Shown in pieces: positions 34,786-46,860 of a stretch of DNA of 64,000 nucleotides. Made by a program: the position numbers and the translations under genes. Position 1 is the first letter of the stretch. Each line of letters starts with the position of its first letter. The notes beneath the pieces were generated by a model that searched no databases, was not told the origin of the DNA, and worked only from the letters and a program-made list of their open reading frames with translations. The stretch is from Echinarachnius parma. Its lineage: Eukaryota; Echinodermata; Echinoidea; Clypeasteroida; Echinarachniidae. The stretch spans positions 62,001 through 126,000 of the forward strand of contig JBAMJV010003816.1 in assembly GCA_037951105.1 (NCBI GenBank), in the 5' to 3' direction.

Positions 34786-35887
34786 TGAGTAACGGTTCTT
34801 TTAGTCATTAAAGCGCATGCGGGGATGTTAAGTCGTGGGAAAGCTTTGGTAGAGAATGCCCGATAAAAATGGGCTAAAATAAAATAGTAAACGACCACAA
34901 ACCACAACAGGGCACATACCTGTTCTGTCATGTGTAAAATACTTTGTATGTTACTCATGACCCCGCACACTACGTGGTACCATTGTTCTATGACCGCTAG
35001 CGTCCGGTCGTAACCATTAACAACTCATTGTCAACTGGGTCAAAGTGAATTCGCCAACACCCCTCGCACAATCAATTGCCCCGTCGAGCGAAAAAATAAC
35101 GCACTACGGCAATGTGATTCTGTATGGTATACACAAACGGTATAGGTGGTACTGCTGGTGACAGGGCAGTCTATTCATGACATTTATTGCATGTAGCATT
35201 TAAGCAAATGACTTTGAGTTGAAGCAACTGCATGGAGCCCATCTTGCAGAGGTGCGTGAACATTCCTAGCTCCCAGCTACTTGTGCATGGGACACCTCAC
35301 CGGTTCCCCTCGACGCCACATCTACAATGTAAATGGTTCTGATCTATTAGAACCATTTACCTTACATTAGTGCTAATGTTGGCAGAACCTGTTTTTGAAC
35401 CACAACTTTTTTACATTTATAAAAATAAAATTACAGACCATCTAAAATTCTAAATTTATTAATTTTATGAATAGGTGGTGACTTACTTGATTAATTTTTC
35501 ATCAAAATTTGTATCTCAAAATGTCATGTCATACTCACAAAATGTGGACTTTGAGTTCCATTTTTGTCTTGCTCCTCTGTCTTCTGCCGTAAAACTGCCT
35601 GAAGCACGCCCGCAATCATCGCAACATCGACTTTTATTGCTGAAAAACAAGCGGACTCGGCACTTGTGCGCTCAGGCAATTTCCCGATCATTCGCATGGC
35701 ATTTCCGAATTCGGAATACTATTGGCGATCGCCGTATCCGAATTCGTACACGGTACATTCTCGCTGTGATTTGCGGCATCCGACGCACGCCCGCGAGAAA
35801 TAAGCAAAATCGGCGACTCTGCTTGACGTGATCTGTACTATACCTTATACGTGTGCCGCAATTTGTTAAGACAAATTTATTCCGATA

Positions 35888-35940
35888 ATGTCAACTTTGG
35901 GACATTTCTACAGAAAAGTAGCCAAAATTGAACCATTTGG
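35888..35940 (+). CDS. Candidate first coding exon, unrecognised gene
   Basis: The ATG at 35888 (A at -3) opens a basic 17-codon frame, MSTLGHFYRKVAKIEPF, ending in GG at a consensus GTAAGC donor (phase 2). A CpG-containing stretch at 35575-35830 could be its promoter. A possible next exon at 36353-36389 (after TTTTATTTTAG) reads RVYDILSFISVM in the right phase, with a weak donor. Other phase-compatible acceptors lie at 38068 and 40443. The protein family is not recognised. It could be a small mitochondrial or membrane protein, but that is a guess. Confidence 0.35.
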
Positions 35941-36470
35941 GTAAGCATCTGATACGTATACATGTTAATATTGATGTTTGTAATGGTAACATTTATTGCT
36001 AATACTTTATTTGTTGCAAGTGTAAATTTTTGCAGTCTTTGCTGTTGTGTGCCTTCATTTTCAGAGCATGCCCACCTATGGCAATGGTTGTATGTGTGAC
36101 GGCACCCTCTCCTTAAATCGGTGCACTATACCAGACGGTCCTGCATGGTACTACATCCAAATCCAGATCTAGATCCATGTCTAGTTTGCTAGTATTGCAG
36201 TTGGCAATTAAACACAGGAAAGCTCTGAATTTATAATCTACCCCCCAAATTTTCCCTTTTAGTTTTACAGGGCAGAAATCAGTCATTAGTCAATGAATTG
36301 TAACTTGGACAATTTTGGATGTTATAGTGAAATGATTTTTATTTTATTTTAGAAGAGTTTACGACATCTTGAGTTTTATCAGCGTCATGGTTTGTCACTT
36401 GTGGCTTCAATTTGTTTAAATTAGTAATTCAGCGTCCAGCAAAAAGAGGTATAAATTTATAATCAATGTG

Positions 36471-36825
36471 AAACCCCGTCTTAACTGGGAGAAATAGACC
36501 TTACCTCGATGTTACCCGAGCGACATGTGGATAAGAAACAGTAGGGGGGTGTGGTCGTAAAACACGCGGCGAGCCTTCGGCCGCAGTCTTAACTAGCCAT
36601 TCGCAAAATCCTCACTCGGATAGGTTACCATAACGTTAGCGCTGACGTCATCTACCTGGGTAACGTTCCGCACGCGTCTTAATAGGCCGTTTATCAGGAT
36701 GTCGTCCGGATGTTGTCCGGACGTTATCCCGATTGGAGCGTCTTAATCGGAACGGTGTAGGATCTCATCAGGATAACATCATCCTGACGTTACCGCGACT
36801 ATTTTTTTGGGTTAAGACGGGGTTT
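36471..36825. repeat. 355-bp MITE with AAACCCCGTCTTAAC ends
   Basis: A perfect 15-bp inverted repeat, AAACCCCGTCTTAAC / GTTAAGACGGGGTTT. The interior is GC- and CpG-richer than the surroundings, with CGTCTTAA echoes. It interrupts a sequence whose uninterrupted form is seen at 34685-34785. Confidence 0.85.
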
Positions 36826-38015
36826 GAGATGATGATAAACAACATTAAAACAATATAGTTACAAGGTAATACATAGGTATTTATCAGTTTTAGTCCTGAG
36901 AATTTGATGACATTCACTTGCCATTCATCATTTCATGAAACTAAAATCATCTGTCTTGAGAATGAAGGATAATTGATAAGAACTAGACATATTTGTAAAC
37001 ACTGAACCCCTTTAGTTTTACTACGGAAACTGGGTGGGTTTGTGTACAAAGTTTATGGGGATTTCAGAATCAGCTGAACTGGTTTTAGATATCTTTGAGT
37101 TTGAATGAAAAAGTAGAACAAAAACAAATAATTTGTCTTCAGAAACGAAGGGGGCAATTGTTGAAGTCTGTAACTGAATGTAAAATTAAATGGTGGGAAC
37201 GAGGATTAAGGCTATTCGAACTAAAACAGCAAAAGTACCATTCATTCTTTAAAATCGTACAAGAAACAAAATAAATTCAATAAATAGATAAATCTATTGA
37301 CATGGAATTTGAAGTGTATGTTTGTAACATTGTTGAAATGAATGAAAGAGTACAGCAAGAAAAACAAAGTATTGAGAACTTTATTTCAGTAGTGAGATAG
37401 TTTTGCCCCTAGTAGCAGGATGCATCCATCAAATAAACATAAACATGTAACAGATGCTTGAAAAGGGTCTTCTTTATGGATTCTCACTCGTGAGCAATCT
37501 ATAAATAGAATAGTAATATGTGATGATGATATCGGCCCAATGTGTGAGAGTTCCCGCCATGTGTGTGGAGTGGGAAGGAGGAGTGGAAATGTATAATTTA
37601 TACCATAATTTGCATTTTGAAAATCGCACAGAATGAACTGAGATGGTTGTGTGTATATATATGTGTGCATATGACAAAATTTTGCGTGGCTGTGAAGGAA
37701 AGTTAGTGTATACTTAAGTGTGTTTAGTGGATAATGCAATGGTACATTGTGTGTAAACTGAACATTAGTTTCACATCAAATTGCATGTTTTAAAACAAGG
37801 AAACAATCAAAACAAAATTATGTTTTGTACATAAAAAGTAATATACATATCGTACATGTACGATGGTCGATAGACTAAAGACCAGTCATAAATGTAATCA
37901 ATGTTTCCAAACAATTCCTTAAGTGTCTCTTTAATTTTCCATTTGACCTACATGTATACTGCAAGAGTATGTATACGTACATGTAGATACACACTCAATT
38001 TATATGTAAATGTAA

Positions 38016-38130
38016 ATTCCAGGAGCCATTTATCTAATCATGCTTTCTTCCTTGTTATTCATTTAAGGTTGCAAACTGGAACTAATCAGATTCCTGAGCG
38101 AACTTCCCGTTTGAGCTAGTCTCTCAACGT
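38016..38130 (+). repeat. Duplicated exon-like block, copy 1
   Basis: A polypyrimidine tract CTTTCTTCCTTGTTATTCAT and an AG acceptor at 38066-38067 lead into a frame reading LQTGTNQIPERTSRLS and stop. A near copy lies at 40420-40505. Both enter in the phase required by the exon ending at 35940. This may be a duplicated terminal exon or just a dispersed repeat. Confidence 0.35.
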
Positions 38131-38200
38131 CACTTTCATTTTCTCTAAATAGTCTTGTATTCAAGTTAGTTTAAACAACATGCCAGAAATTAACCTGTTC

Positions 38201-38330
38201 AGGACCCCGTTGCAGAAAGAGAAACAATGTAAAGTTGCAATTAATTACAGGTCAGATCATGTGACAAAGCGCATGTATGTGAATATTTTATGACTTTTTT
38301 TATGTGCAACTCTTTCTGCAAAGGGTCCAG
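38201..38330. repeat. MITE family A copy 3
   Basis: Ends AGGACCCCGTTGCAGAAAGA and CTCTTTCTGCAAAGGGTCC, with a shortened interior. Confidence 0.75.
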
Positions 38331-38675
38331 GACTGATTGATACTGCTATAACATGTATTCTACATATTACCCTAGCCGGCCCAAGTATTTTTTGGGGACC
38401 AGTCCTGAACGGGTTAAGCCCCTTTTTCCAAATGGTGACCTACAATGTAAGTAGGCAAGTAAAGTTTTGATTTTGGTTGCCACATGTATGCAAAGAAAAC
38501 AAAAAGAGACCAATTTGTTTACATGAATCTGTTTGTGCAGTTGTGCAAGCAAAAATGCATTTGATTCGCTACATTTTGTATAATTATAGTCTAGTACTAA
38601 TTTTACAGCCCTGCATTATTTTCAGGTATATAGGCTACATGTACAGTAGTATTACTAAAATACATGATGGTTTAA

Positions 38676-39724
38676 AGAGGTACAGTTTTGGTAAGGCTGA
38701 ACTTTAGTAACCAAACCTGGACAGTAACATTATAACTCCACCATGCTCGAAAATTACAAACGACTAAGTAAAAAGCCTGTTATCATTAAAAAAGAGCCAT
38801 TAAAAAACAAGAGGACGCTCTCTAAAAAGGCATTGGTTTCAACCATTTTTTATACAAAATTATGCATGTGATGTTTTATTGAAATAATGATTAAAGGGGT
38901 AGTTTAGTTTTGGTAGAGAGGGCGCTGCAGATCACAATTTTTTTGTGAGGTAATGAAAAACTGAGTGTCGAATTTGAGAGAACATGCAATTTTAATGGCA
39001 GAATAAACTTTATTTGGTCAAAATTGACCCAGAAACGGCTGAAATATCAATAAATATATCTGATCTTATAATTATTTGGGGCCCAAATAATTAGATGATT
39101 TTTAGAAAAAAAATCAAAAAATGCTTGCACTTATTCAAAAATTTTCAAAAGCGTTTTTTAAATAGTTGTTGATGATCTCGCTATTTAATCATTATATCAA
39201 TAAAACATCACATGCATAATTTTGTATGAAAAATGGTTGAAACCAATGCCTTTTTAAAAAGCACCCTCTTGTGTTTCAATGGCTCTTTTTGAATGATAAC
39301 AGGCTTTTTACTTAGTCGTTTGTAATTTTGTATACCTTTCGAGCATGGTGGAGTTATAACTATTAGTTTATAATGTTACTGTGCAGGTTTTGGCTACTTA
39401 AGTTCAGCCTTACCAAAACTAAACTACCCCTTTAAATAGAGAGATCATCAACAATTATTTAAAAACTGCTTTTGAAAATTTTTGAAAAAGTGTAAGCATT
39501 TTTTAAATTTTTTGAAAAAATCATCTAATTATTTGGGCCCCAAATAATTATAAGATCAGATATATTTATTGATATTTCAGCCGTTTCTGGACCGATTTTG
39601 ACCAAATAAAGTTTATTCTGCCATTAAAATTGCATGTTCTCTCAAATTCGACACTCAGTTTTTCATTACCTCACAAAAAAATTGTTATGTGCAGCGCCCT
39701 CTCTACCTAAACTAAACTACCCCT
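38676..39724. repeat. TTAA-type MITE family D, outer inverted copy
   Basis: TTAA at 38672-38675 and 39725-39728. Its two halves (38676-38890 and 39436-39724) are the reverse complement of the right and left halves of the inner element at 38895-39431. Removing the inner element and one TTAA restores a continuous 508-bp member. Confidence 0.85.
38895..39431. repeat. TTAA-type MITE family D, inner nested copy
   Basis: TTAA at 38891-38894 and 39432-39435, ends AGGGGTAGTTTAGTTTTGG / CCAAAACTAAACTACCCCT. 537 bp. It is inserted into a TTAA in the middle of an inverted copy of the same family. No coding frame. Confidence 0.9.
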
Positions 39725-39786
39725 TTAATCTACCTTTTTCAAGTGAGCATTTTCCCTTTGCGTTGACTTTTCCATTTTACCATTAA

Positions 39787-40345
39787 AGGACAATGAAATC
39801 CAGACAAATTGTTGTATGCACTATAAGACACTAAATATAATGAATAGTCTCTGAAAATTTGAGCACAATCGGTCAAGAAATAAGAAAACTATGGCTCTTT
39901 GAAAAGAGCCATGTATTTCTTTGAGTGACTCAAATTGGCAACACACTCTGGCAAAGTTGTGGACAACTCCCCATACATTTTGTATACAAAATTTCAGTTT
40001 TGTTGAATTTTCTCAAAATTTATGTTTACCCTTCGTTCGAGTTCAACATATGTTTTGTAGAATGCTTTTATACATAACATATCATGAGTTGGGGGAATGG
40101 AAAAATGTGACTATGAAGAAAACTGTAAAAATGGGAACATTTGTGTACAAAACATATATGGGGAGTTGTCCACACACTTATCAGAGTGCGTTGCCAATTT
40201 GAGTTCCCCATAGGAATAAATGGACATCTTCAAAGAGCCGTAGTTTTCTTGTTTCTTACCCGATTATACTCTAACTTTCAGAGATTATCCTTCTTAATCT
40301 CTTCAAGACTATGAAAGCAACATTTTGCTTGGGTTTCATTGCCCT
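39787..40345. repeat. TTAA-type MITE family C copy 2
   Basis: TTAA at 39783-39786 and 40346-40349, ends AGGACAATGAAA / TTTCATTGCCCT, collinear with 31628-32183 throughout. Confidence 0.85.
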
Positions 40346-40419
40346 TTAAATAAGTACTTTGACACAAATGAAAATGTTAATGTGCATTCCTCAAGCAACC
40401 TACATGTATCTAATTGTGC

Positions 40420-40510
40420 TTTCTTCCTTGTTATTCATTTAGCTCGAACACTGGATCTAATCAGATTTCTGAGCGAGCTTCCCGTTCGTCCTGGTCTCTC
40501 TTCTAAAATT
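40420..40510 (+). repeat. Duplicated exon-like block, copy 2
   Basis: Same pyrimidine tract and acceptor as 38016-38130 (AG at 40441-40442), then a frame reading SNTGSNQISERASRSSWSLF and stop. Exon status is uncertain. Confidence 0.35.
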
Positions 40511-41353
40511 TCACTTTCTCTAGCTAGAAATCAGACTTTTTCCCCACTAAGTGTGACCTACTTGGGCCAGTAAAGTCAAATTTTGGTGGTCCCAAAATAA
40601 AAATAAAAAAATGAAAAAATTTGTTACATGAATCCCTGAACCTCACTTTCACTTTCTATTTAATCATGCAGTGCTAGAAATTGAACCTTATTTTCCCACA
40701 TGGGGGGTTGGAGTTGAGTCTGAGATGAATCCAATTTTGGTGGCCCCAAACAATAAATAACAAAGATATGGTTGCCCAATTGGTCACTAAGTGGCCCAAA
40801 GCCCATGCGTGGTGGCCTGGGCCAGCGGGCGAGTGCTAATTTCTTTCCCTATTCTAGCGCTAGGAAGATATTTTTATTCTCTTTGAAATGTAGAGGTCTT
40901 ATTCTAGAGGAGGATTCGAAAGCTGCAGTTTATTCTTTCTGTTTTAATGGAACCGGATCTCAATCAAGGAATTTGTAAAATTTTATGATTTTGAGCAGAA
41001 GAAAAATGTGTGCCCTGCCAGTTGCGCTTGTGAACTATCCAAGCTGTGTTGTCTTTGATGGGGAGAAATGTGCAGTACCGGTTTATAAGTGAATCAGACC
41101 ATTTAATTTTCAGCTCTTGATATCCTGCACATTCAATTTCTTGTGCCTGAAGCTGATTTCTTAAACTGGCATAGTGAATGATATTTAAATTAAATCCAGA
41201 AAGAAAATCATGGTAAGTATCTTGAGCATTAATTGTTCTAGATGGATAGAGGTGGATTCTCTTTTTTCTTCTTCAAGTAATTATCCTACATTAAATGCGT
41301 GAAAAGTCTCTCTCTCTATCTCTTTTCCATCTGCTCAATACCTTTCTCCACAG

Positions 41354-41440
41354 GACGCCAAGTTTCACACAACCAACTTCCGACCAGGTCACAAATCACC
41401 GTACTTATCAGGACACGCTAATTCAGTCCTTGACATCTAA
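41354..41440 (+). CDS. Candidate terminal coding exon
   Basis: A strong acceptor (pyrimidine-rich run ending CTTTCTCCACAG) precedes 28 codons and a stop: DAKFHTTNFRPGHKSPYL then SGHANSVLDI, phase 0. GC content is higher than in the surroundings. The family is not recognised. It may belong with the exon at 35888, but intervening exons are unclear. Confidence 0.35.
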   Translation, partial: DAKFHTTNFRPGHKSPYLSGHANSVLDI

Positions 41441-41859
41441 ACGCGTTTATGTATAGCACTTCAGATTATTTGGTTCAAGCTATCAAATTAACCCATTCAG
41501 GGCTGGTCAGTCTCGAAATGACCTGGGCTGAGATCAGTAGAGAAAAATGCACATGATATACCAAATCAAAGTCTAGAATGGGTTAAATGAGATTCAGGGC
41601 TTTGCCTAAATGTTTTTCTTTCACTTTTCAGGTTCACCAAAATGCACAGATCAGATAAACTCCCTCCATATACATTACGGACGGACTTGTGTATTGTAGA
41701 TCCCAATCTGTTGGTGGCCAGTGCAAAAGTTTCTATTGGACTAGCCCTGCGATTTCAACACTATGTGTACAACAAAAATGTGTGCATGAATCTATATTTA
41801 ACTGTACATGTTATAGAAAGTGCTATTTGATCATTCCTGCTTTATCTTTATTAATACAG

Positions 41860-42018
41860 GACACAACCGACTTCCTACCATTTGGAATTTGTCCGCCACC
41901 GATGACCACAAATCGGGCAGAAGGCAACATCCTACGCATGCAGATCTACATCATATGTATGGAACGCGCCGGAGAGAAAGTGAAAGCGAGCGTACCATAT
42001 AAGCTACAGTGTTGTTGA
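41860..42018 (+). CDS. Candidate alternative terminal coding exon
   Basis: Acceptor TTAATACAG at 41859 followed by 52 codons and a TGA stop, phase 0. It opens DTTDFLPFGICPPPMTTN and includes RMQIYIICMERAGEKVK. Its opening CACAACCGACTTCCTACCA matches CACAACCAACTTCCGACCA in the exon at 41354, so the two may be diverged duplicates. Function unknown. Confidence 0.35.
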   Translation, partial: DTTDFLPFGICPPPMTTNRAEGNILRMQIYIICMERAGEKVKASVPYKLQCC

Positions 42019-44155
42019 TTCCTGTCTAAGCTTTAGTACAACCAGTCCAGTTTTAACTCTTCAATTGCTGGAGGTACAGTATGTGTAACATATATTAATT
42101 GCAGTTTGTATACTTTTTGTGTATTGTAAGATGTAAATTTGCACAACCAGCTTTGCAAGGGTTAATTTCATGTGCTTGTCGTTCGTTAGCCGTCGCGCCA
42201 TTGGCAGCATATGGCTTGTATGCTCCCCAGGGAGTTGAGAAAGTATGCAATATCATTGAGTGGGGGAATTCGCCCCGAGCCCCCGTGTAATTTTTTCCCT
42301 GCAGATGCAGTTTATAGCCCATAGCCTGCCTTTTAAATCTTACAAAACTAAAGTAGGCAATTGCCCATTCTTTTAATTGTGGGGGAGAGATACAAGATTG
42401 AAAATGTGAAGGTATCTCATGTGTCATTTGGTAAACAAAATCTGTTACCTAGAGTAGGCTGTTGCTAAACTGTTATTTGTCATTTGAAAACATATTTCAG
42501 TGTTATTTTCTTTGTCAACAACTTTTAAGTAAAGATCTAATTGAACTTTGCTATTTATAAGTCAACAACTTTCACTTGAATTGTTTTTCTGATTTCTGGT
42601 TTTTGTTCCCACAGATGACTGCTGAATCTTGTTTTTGTATAGTGTGCAACGGTAATGGACTACGCTCTCTCCCACACACACACGCACACCAACTAAATGT
42701 GAACTGAATTCCTAATTGTCTTTGCGAAATGGGCCGTTGACTGCATAATCACCGAATGCGATTTGAATTGCTAATCGTCTCCGTCAAATGGGCCATAGAG
42801 TGCCTAATGGTCGCCTAGTCGTTATCGTTCATCGCGACAGTGAGAGTTTATAAGGAGGCAATGGCAATCGTAAAGCAGTCCTGGGATTGAAATAACGCAA
42901 AGAAACATCAACAATTGCAAAAGACATTTGGATGGTGGTTCTTGAATGTGCTGATGGTGATTTTATTCTCATTTCAGCGTGTGATTTGAATTTTAAAGCG
43001 TTTTCGCACGTGAGGGAACATAAAGCAACAACAACAAGTGCAAGAGACATCTCGACAGTGGTCGTTAAAAAATGTGCCGATAGTGATTTTGTTCTCACTT
43101 CGGCTGATTGTGATTTGAATCTGTAACTAGGCTTGCCTACATCTTGGAAAGCATTGTCCCGACTGTTCAGAACCTTAGGAGACAGTCGATAACATTGATC
43201 TTTCAAATTTCAATGTGCAATGGTTGGATTTTTTTTTACAAACTTGTTTAATAAGACCACCGATGGAGAAACTAGTCAATAAATAGCATCATATATTCTA
43301 TTGAAAGAATGAACATGACTCTAAAGAAGAACGTAGATTTAAAAAAAAAAAATTTCTTTTAAGTATTTACTATGCACTCATTAATGAGCTCGCACCGGCT
43401 AAGTGTTTAATGGACAGTCGGCGAAACACTTATGATTCAGCAGCGAATGTATTTGACTACTCACTCCTTATACATTTGTTCATCTGTGGGTGTAGCTTGT
43501 AGCGTTACTTGGTGAGGGGCAGGTAATACCATTAGTGACTAAAAGGGCCATTCATTAGACAGGGCTGACGATGACTACTAAATGAATGCACACACGCCCT
43601 CTCCGAGTCTGAGTTACAGCATGCATGAGTTTGCTACTGTGCATGCAGTCGACTGCTTTTGGGCTGTTTTCTGATCGCAAAGAGATTACACTATATATAC
43701 AGTGTAGATGAAACATTTATTATGAGATATTGCAGAGTCTCGTAAGTCGTAACCTGGATTCGTGTTGATTTTTGTAATTTTGAATTTAATGTCTTGATAG
43801 CTGTACGAAGGAGACATTTTATTCCTGGAATAGCTTTAGCTTAGATACCTGTTTTGTTCTGATACTGAGCCTGAAGTACAGTGGGAGCAGACTATTTCAT
43901 CTATATTTTACTTTTGGAACTTTTGGAAGATTGCTACCTGGTGAAACTATTTCTCCTGATGATCTTTTGGAACTATTTATTATTAATCGATCACTTTTGG
44001 AACAAGCTTGATACCTAACGACGCTTTTAATCCCATTCCTGGATTAGCTTGGATTTATATTTGTACTGTAATCAATCCGGATCTTCAGATGTTTGGCTTC
44101 AAAGAGTTTGCGCACCAGTAATTCTGAGAGGGAATTTCCAAGCCGGTCCCGGACG
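42019..44155. promoter_or_regulatory. Intergenic region and possible leader of exon at 44156
   Basis: Mostly without recognisable genes. A TATA-like stretch ACTATATATACAG lies near 43690, and 43910-44005 holds four copies of a TTTTGGAA motif just upstream of the candidate start. Transcription start unproven. Confidence 0.3.
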
Positions 44156-44194
44156 ATGGCGTCATACAAGGCCGGCCAGGGATCCTCAAATGAG
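44156..44194 (+). CDS. Candidate first coding exon A
   Basis: The ATG at 44156 has A at -3 and G at +4 and opens a 13-codon frame MASYKAGQGSSNE that ends exactly at a GTAAGA donor (phase 0). Too short to identify. It could share downstream exons with the candidate at 57302, which also ends in phase 0. Confidence 0.35.
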
Positions 44195-44912
44195 GTAAGA
44201 AAAACGTTTAAAGATTTCTCTTTTTTGTATTTCTTTGTTTCTTTGTTTACATTGACTTCATTATGGCCTAGTCCTACTGCACTGTTTTTCCTTCCGTTTC
44301 CTATCCGTTTGACATCCATAAGGTACTAGCAGATACTGGCAGGAAACAAATGATGCGGACCCAGTACAGAATGGATTATATCCCTCATATGTATTTGACA
44401 AATGATAGTTTTGGACAACACGCGCAATCCCCGCGCAATCACTTGACCGGGGTGTTAGCAAAAAATTAACACTAAAAGTTCGTTACGCGTTCGTCCCATA
44501 GATCATGTGTTTAAGCAAAATGCACACGCGATCAAATTTGTGCAGTGCTCTATGGCGCACACGTTCTAGTCACGTGATTGCCATTGCTGGTAAAAACTAA
44601 CACCCTAGGAAGAAGAACGCCAAGACAGCCAATAAGCACATCAGTGGGAGCGTTAGCACGCATTCATTGCGTATGTGCGCAACTGCCAGCGCGTTGGTGC
44701 ACTCGGTTTTGCGTCTTTGTGATTGTATGCGCAAAATAACAATGACTTTAAGCGTATTAGATGCGCCCAGGTTCTGGAGTCTCATCTGGCTTCATTAATG
44801 TCGATTGATTTTTATATCAAAATTTACAAGCGATTTTATGAAATATTCAAGAGATTTTCACTTATTTTGCTATAAGCTGAACACAATCACTGATATTGAT
44901 GAGTGATATAAA

Positions 44913-45066
44913 ACAACTAACGAATGTGCTTGATTGTGATAGGCAATCTATTACCTCGGTGGGCTCAAAATGACTATTACCCTCAGCTACGCTTCGGGTA
45001 ATAATCATTTTGAGCCCACCTCGGTAATAGATTTGACTATCACAAGAAGCCCATTCGTTAGTTGTA
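44913..45066. repeat. Fold-back MITE, ~154 bp
   Basis: ACAACTAACGAATG and GGGCTCAAAATGA on the left pair with CATTCGTTAGTTGT and TCATTTTGAGCCC on the right around CAGCTACGCTTCGGG. Confidence 0.8.
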
Positions 45067-45684
45067 TACTAGTACTTGTTAGGATGCTTTTAATTTTCGG
45101 CTCCATTTCGCATAGATGGGCAACGGATGGGACTTCAAATTTTGCTATATACTGACTGTTTTGCCTCATTTTGGTCAGATAGGAAACGGAAGGAGAAACG
45201 GTGCAATAGGACTACCCTAATACTATTTTTTGATAGTTCCAATGTGGACACTGTGTTTATGTTTACTGTAAAATTTTGTGTGGGTTTCATTAGTGTGTTT
45301 ATAGTGTGTTACTTTTATTATAGTGTGTTTGTGTGTGAGTATGTGGTAATGTATGAACTTTGTGTGTTAGTATCTTATTCTTAGTGTGTCCTTACAAAGT
45401 GCAAATTATACCTTTGATATAAAACATTGTGGATGATTTCATTGTTGGTGTGCTTTTGTTGTTGTTGTTGATGGGTGTGTTATTATTATTCATCTGACTG
45501 TAACATGCAACATTCCTACCCCACACAATATTGTTAATTGCTTGAATTAAGGCCTTAAAGGTTCATTGCACTTTTTTGTTTGCAATGAAAGTATTCCTTT
45601 AATGCACATGTATTGACCTAAATTCAAGCAATTTCATAGTCAAAGTGGAAAAAGAAAGGTATTGAATTTCAGTAGAATTTCAGT

Positions 45685-45826
45685 AGAGTTGCGATTAAAC
45701 GCAGGTCAGAAAATGCACCTAAATGCGCAAATCTGATTGGCTAAAGTGCGCATGCATGTTTTCTGACTTGCGATCAATCACAACTTTGAGATTAATCACA
45801 ACTCTTTATAATGCGAAACCCCCCTA
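45685..45826. repeat. MITE family A-related copy 4
   Basis: AGAGTTGCGATTAAACGCA pairs imperfectly with GATTAATCACAACTCT, and the interior has the GCGCAAATCTGATTGG core shared with the other family A elements. A subfamily with different tips. Confidence 0.6.
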
Positions 45827-46379
45827 TCCCTTTAATTTTCATTTTTTGTTTGTTTTTTGTTTATGTTTGATCTTTGGTTTGTATTTCATCTTTTAACATG
45901 GATAAGGTCAATAACCTTTTTGAATGATTCCCAAAAGCCCCCTTTCCCCACTTCCACTTTGCCCATTTCATTTGTCGCCTTGGTCCGGGATTAAATGAGA
46001 TTATCAGATCCACCGTGAATAATTTTTAGATTGAATCGGGGCTTGACCGACCAAGCGGCAAAAGATTAACCGTGCCATTTGGGCTGTCAAAACATGACAT
46101 CAAATACTGTGAGTTCAGTGCATGGAGTTTGAGTACAAGTACGCTGTTCATGTACATAGATATAATTGGGGAAATAGTTCTTTGCACCATAATCACAATA
46201 GTTTAAAAATGAAACAACTGACTAGTGCTTTGGTAACTGTCATTTTATTTATTGCAATACAGACATTTTCATTTAAAGTTATCACAATCAATAATGTATT
46301 AATGAAAATGGTTGTATTTCACGGAGGTCAATTGAGACTATCTGGTAATTTGTTAAAGATTAAATTGAAACTTGATTAT

Positions 46380-46860
46380 TAAGAGTGACCAAGCATGGCT
46401 AGATCCTAGGCCTAAGTCATTAGCCTGTGCTTTTTGATTTTTGACTGTCTCAGCATTATGAATATTGTGCCTAGGTTCTACAACAATTTGTGTGCATCTA
46501 CTTCTGTACATAGGGGTAAAAATCAGGAAAATCATAATCAGGGATTTAATGTCTCGAGTATCTATTCTTGCATGAGGAATTTATAGATTAATTAAGTAAG
46601 GACGTACTAAGCTTGGCTAGGCCAAGCCTCACTCATAAGATTAATTGTGCATTTTGACTGTCAAAAAAATGGTTGATTATCATTGTATCGTGTGCCTCAT
46701 CATTATACATGTAGTGACTAGGGTCTAAACAATTATGTTCATTTACTGCATGGGGTGAAAAATCATGAAAATCATGATACAGCCCTGATTATATTAGACT
46801 ACGTTCTGATCCAACCTGATTAATTTGTAGATTGAATTGAAGCTTGACTGACCATGCCTG
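46380..46860. repeat. Diverged tandem repeat, ~230-bp units
   Basis: GACCAAGCATGGCTAG-like block at about 46386, 46608 and 46850, with shared TTTTGACTGTC, CTAGGTTCTA and AAAAATCATGAAAATCAT blocks between. Confidence 0.7.

Noticed and set aside
35475-35831. Arg-rich 118-codon open frame
   Set aside because: No recognised domain, no good start context, and it overlaps a CpG-containing stretch more likely to be promoter or leader.
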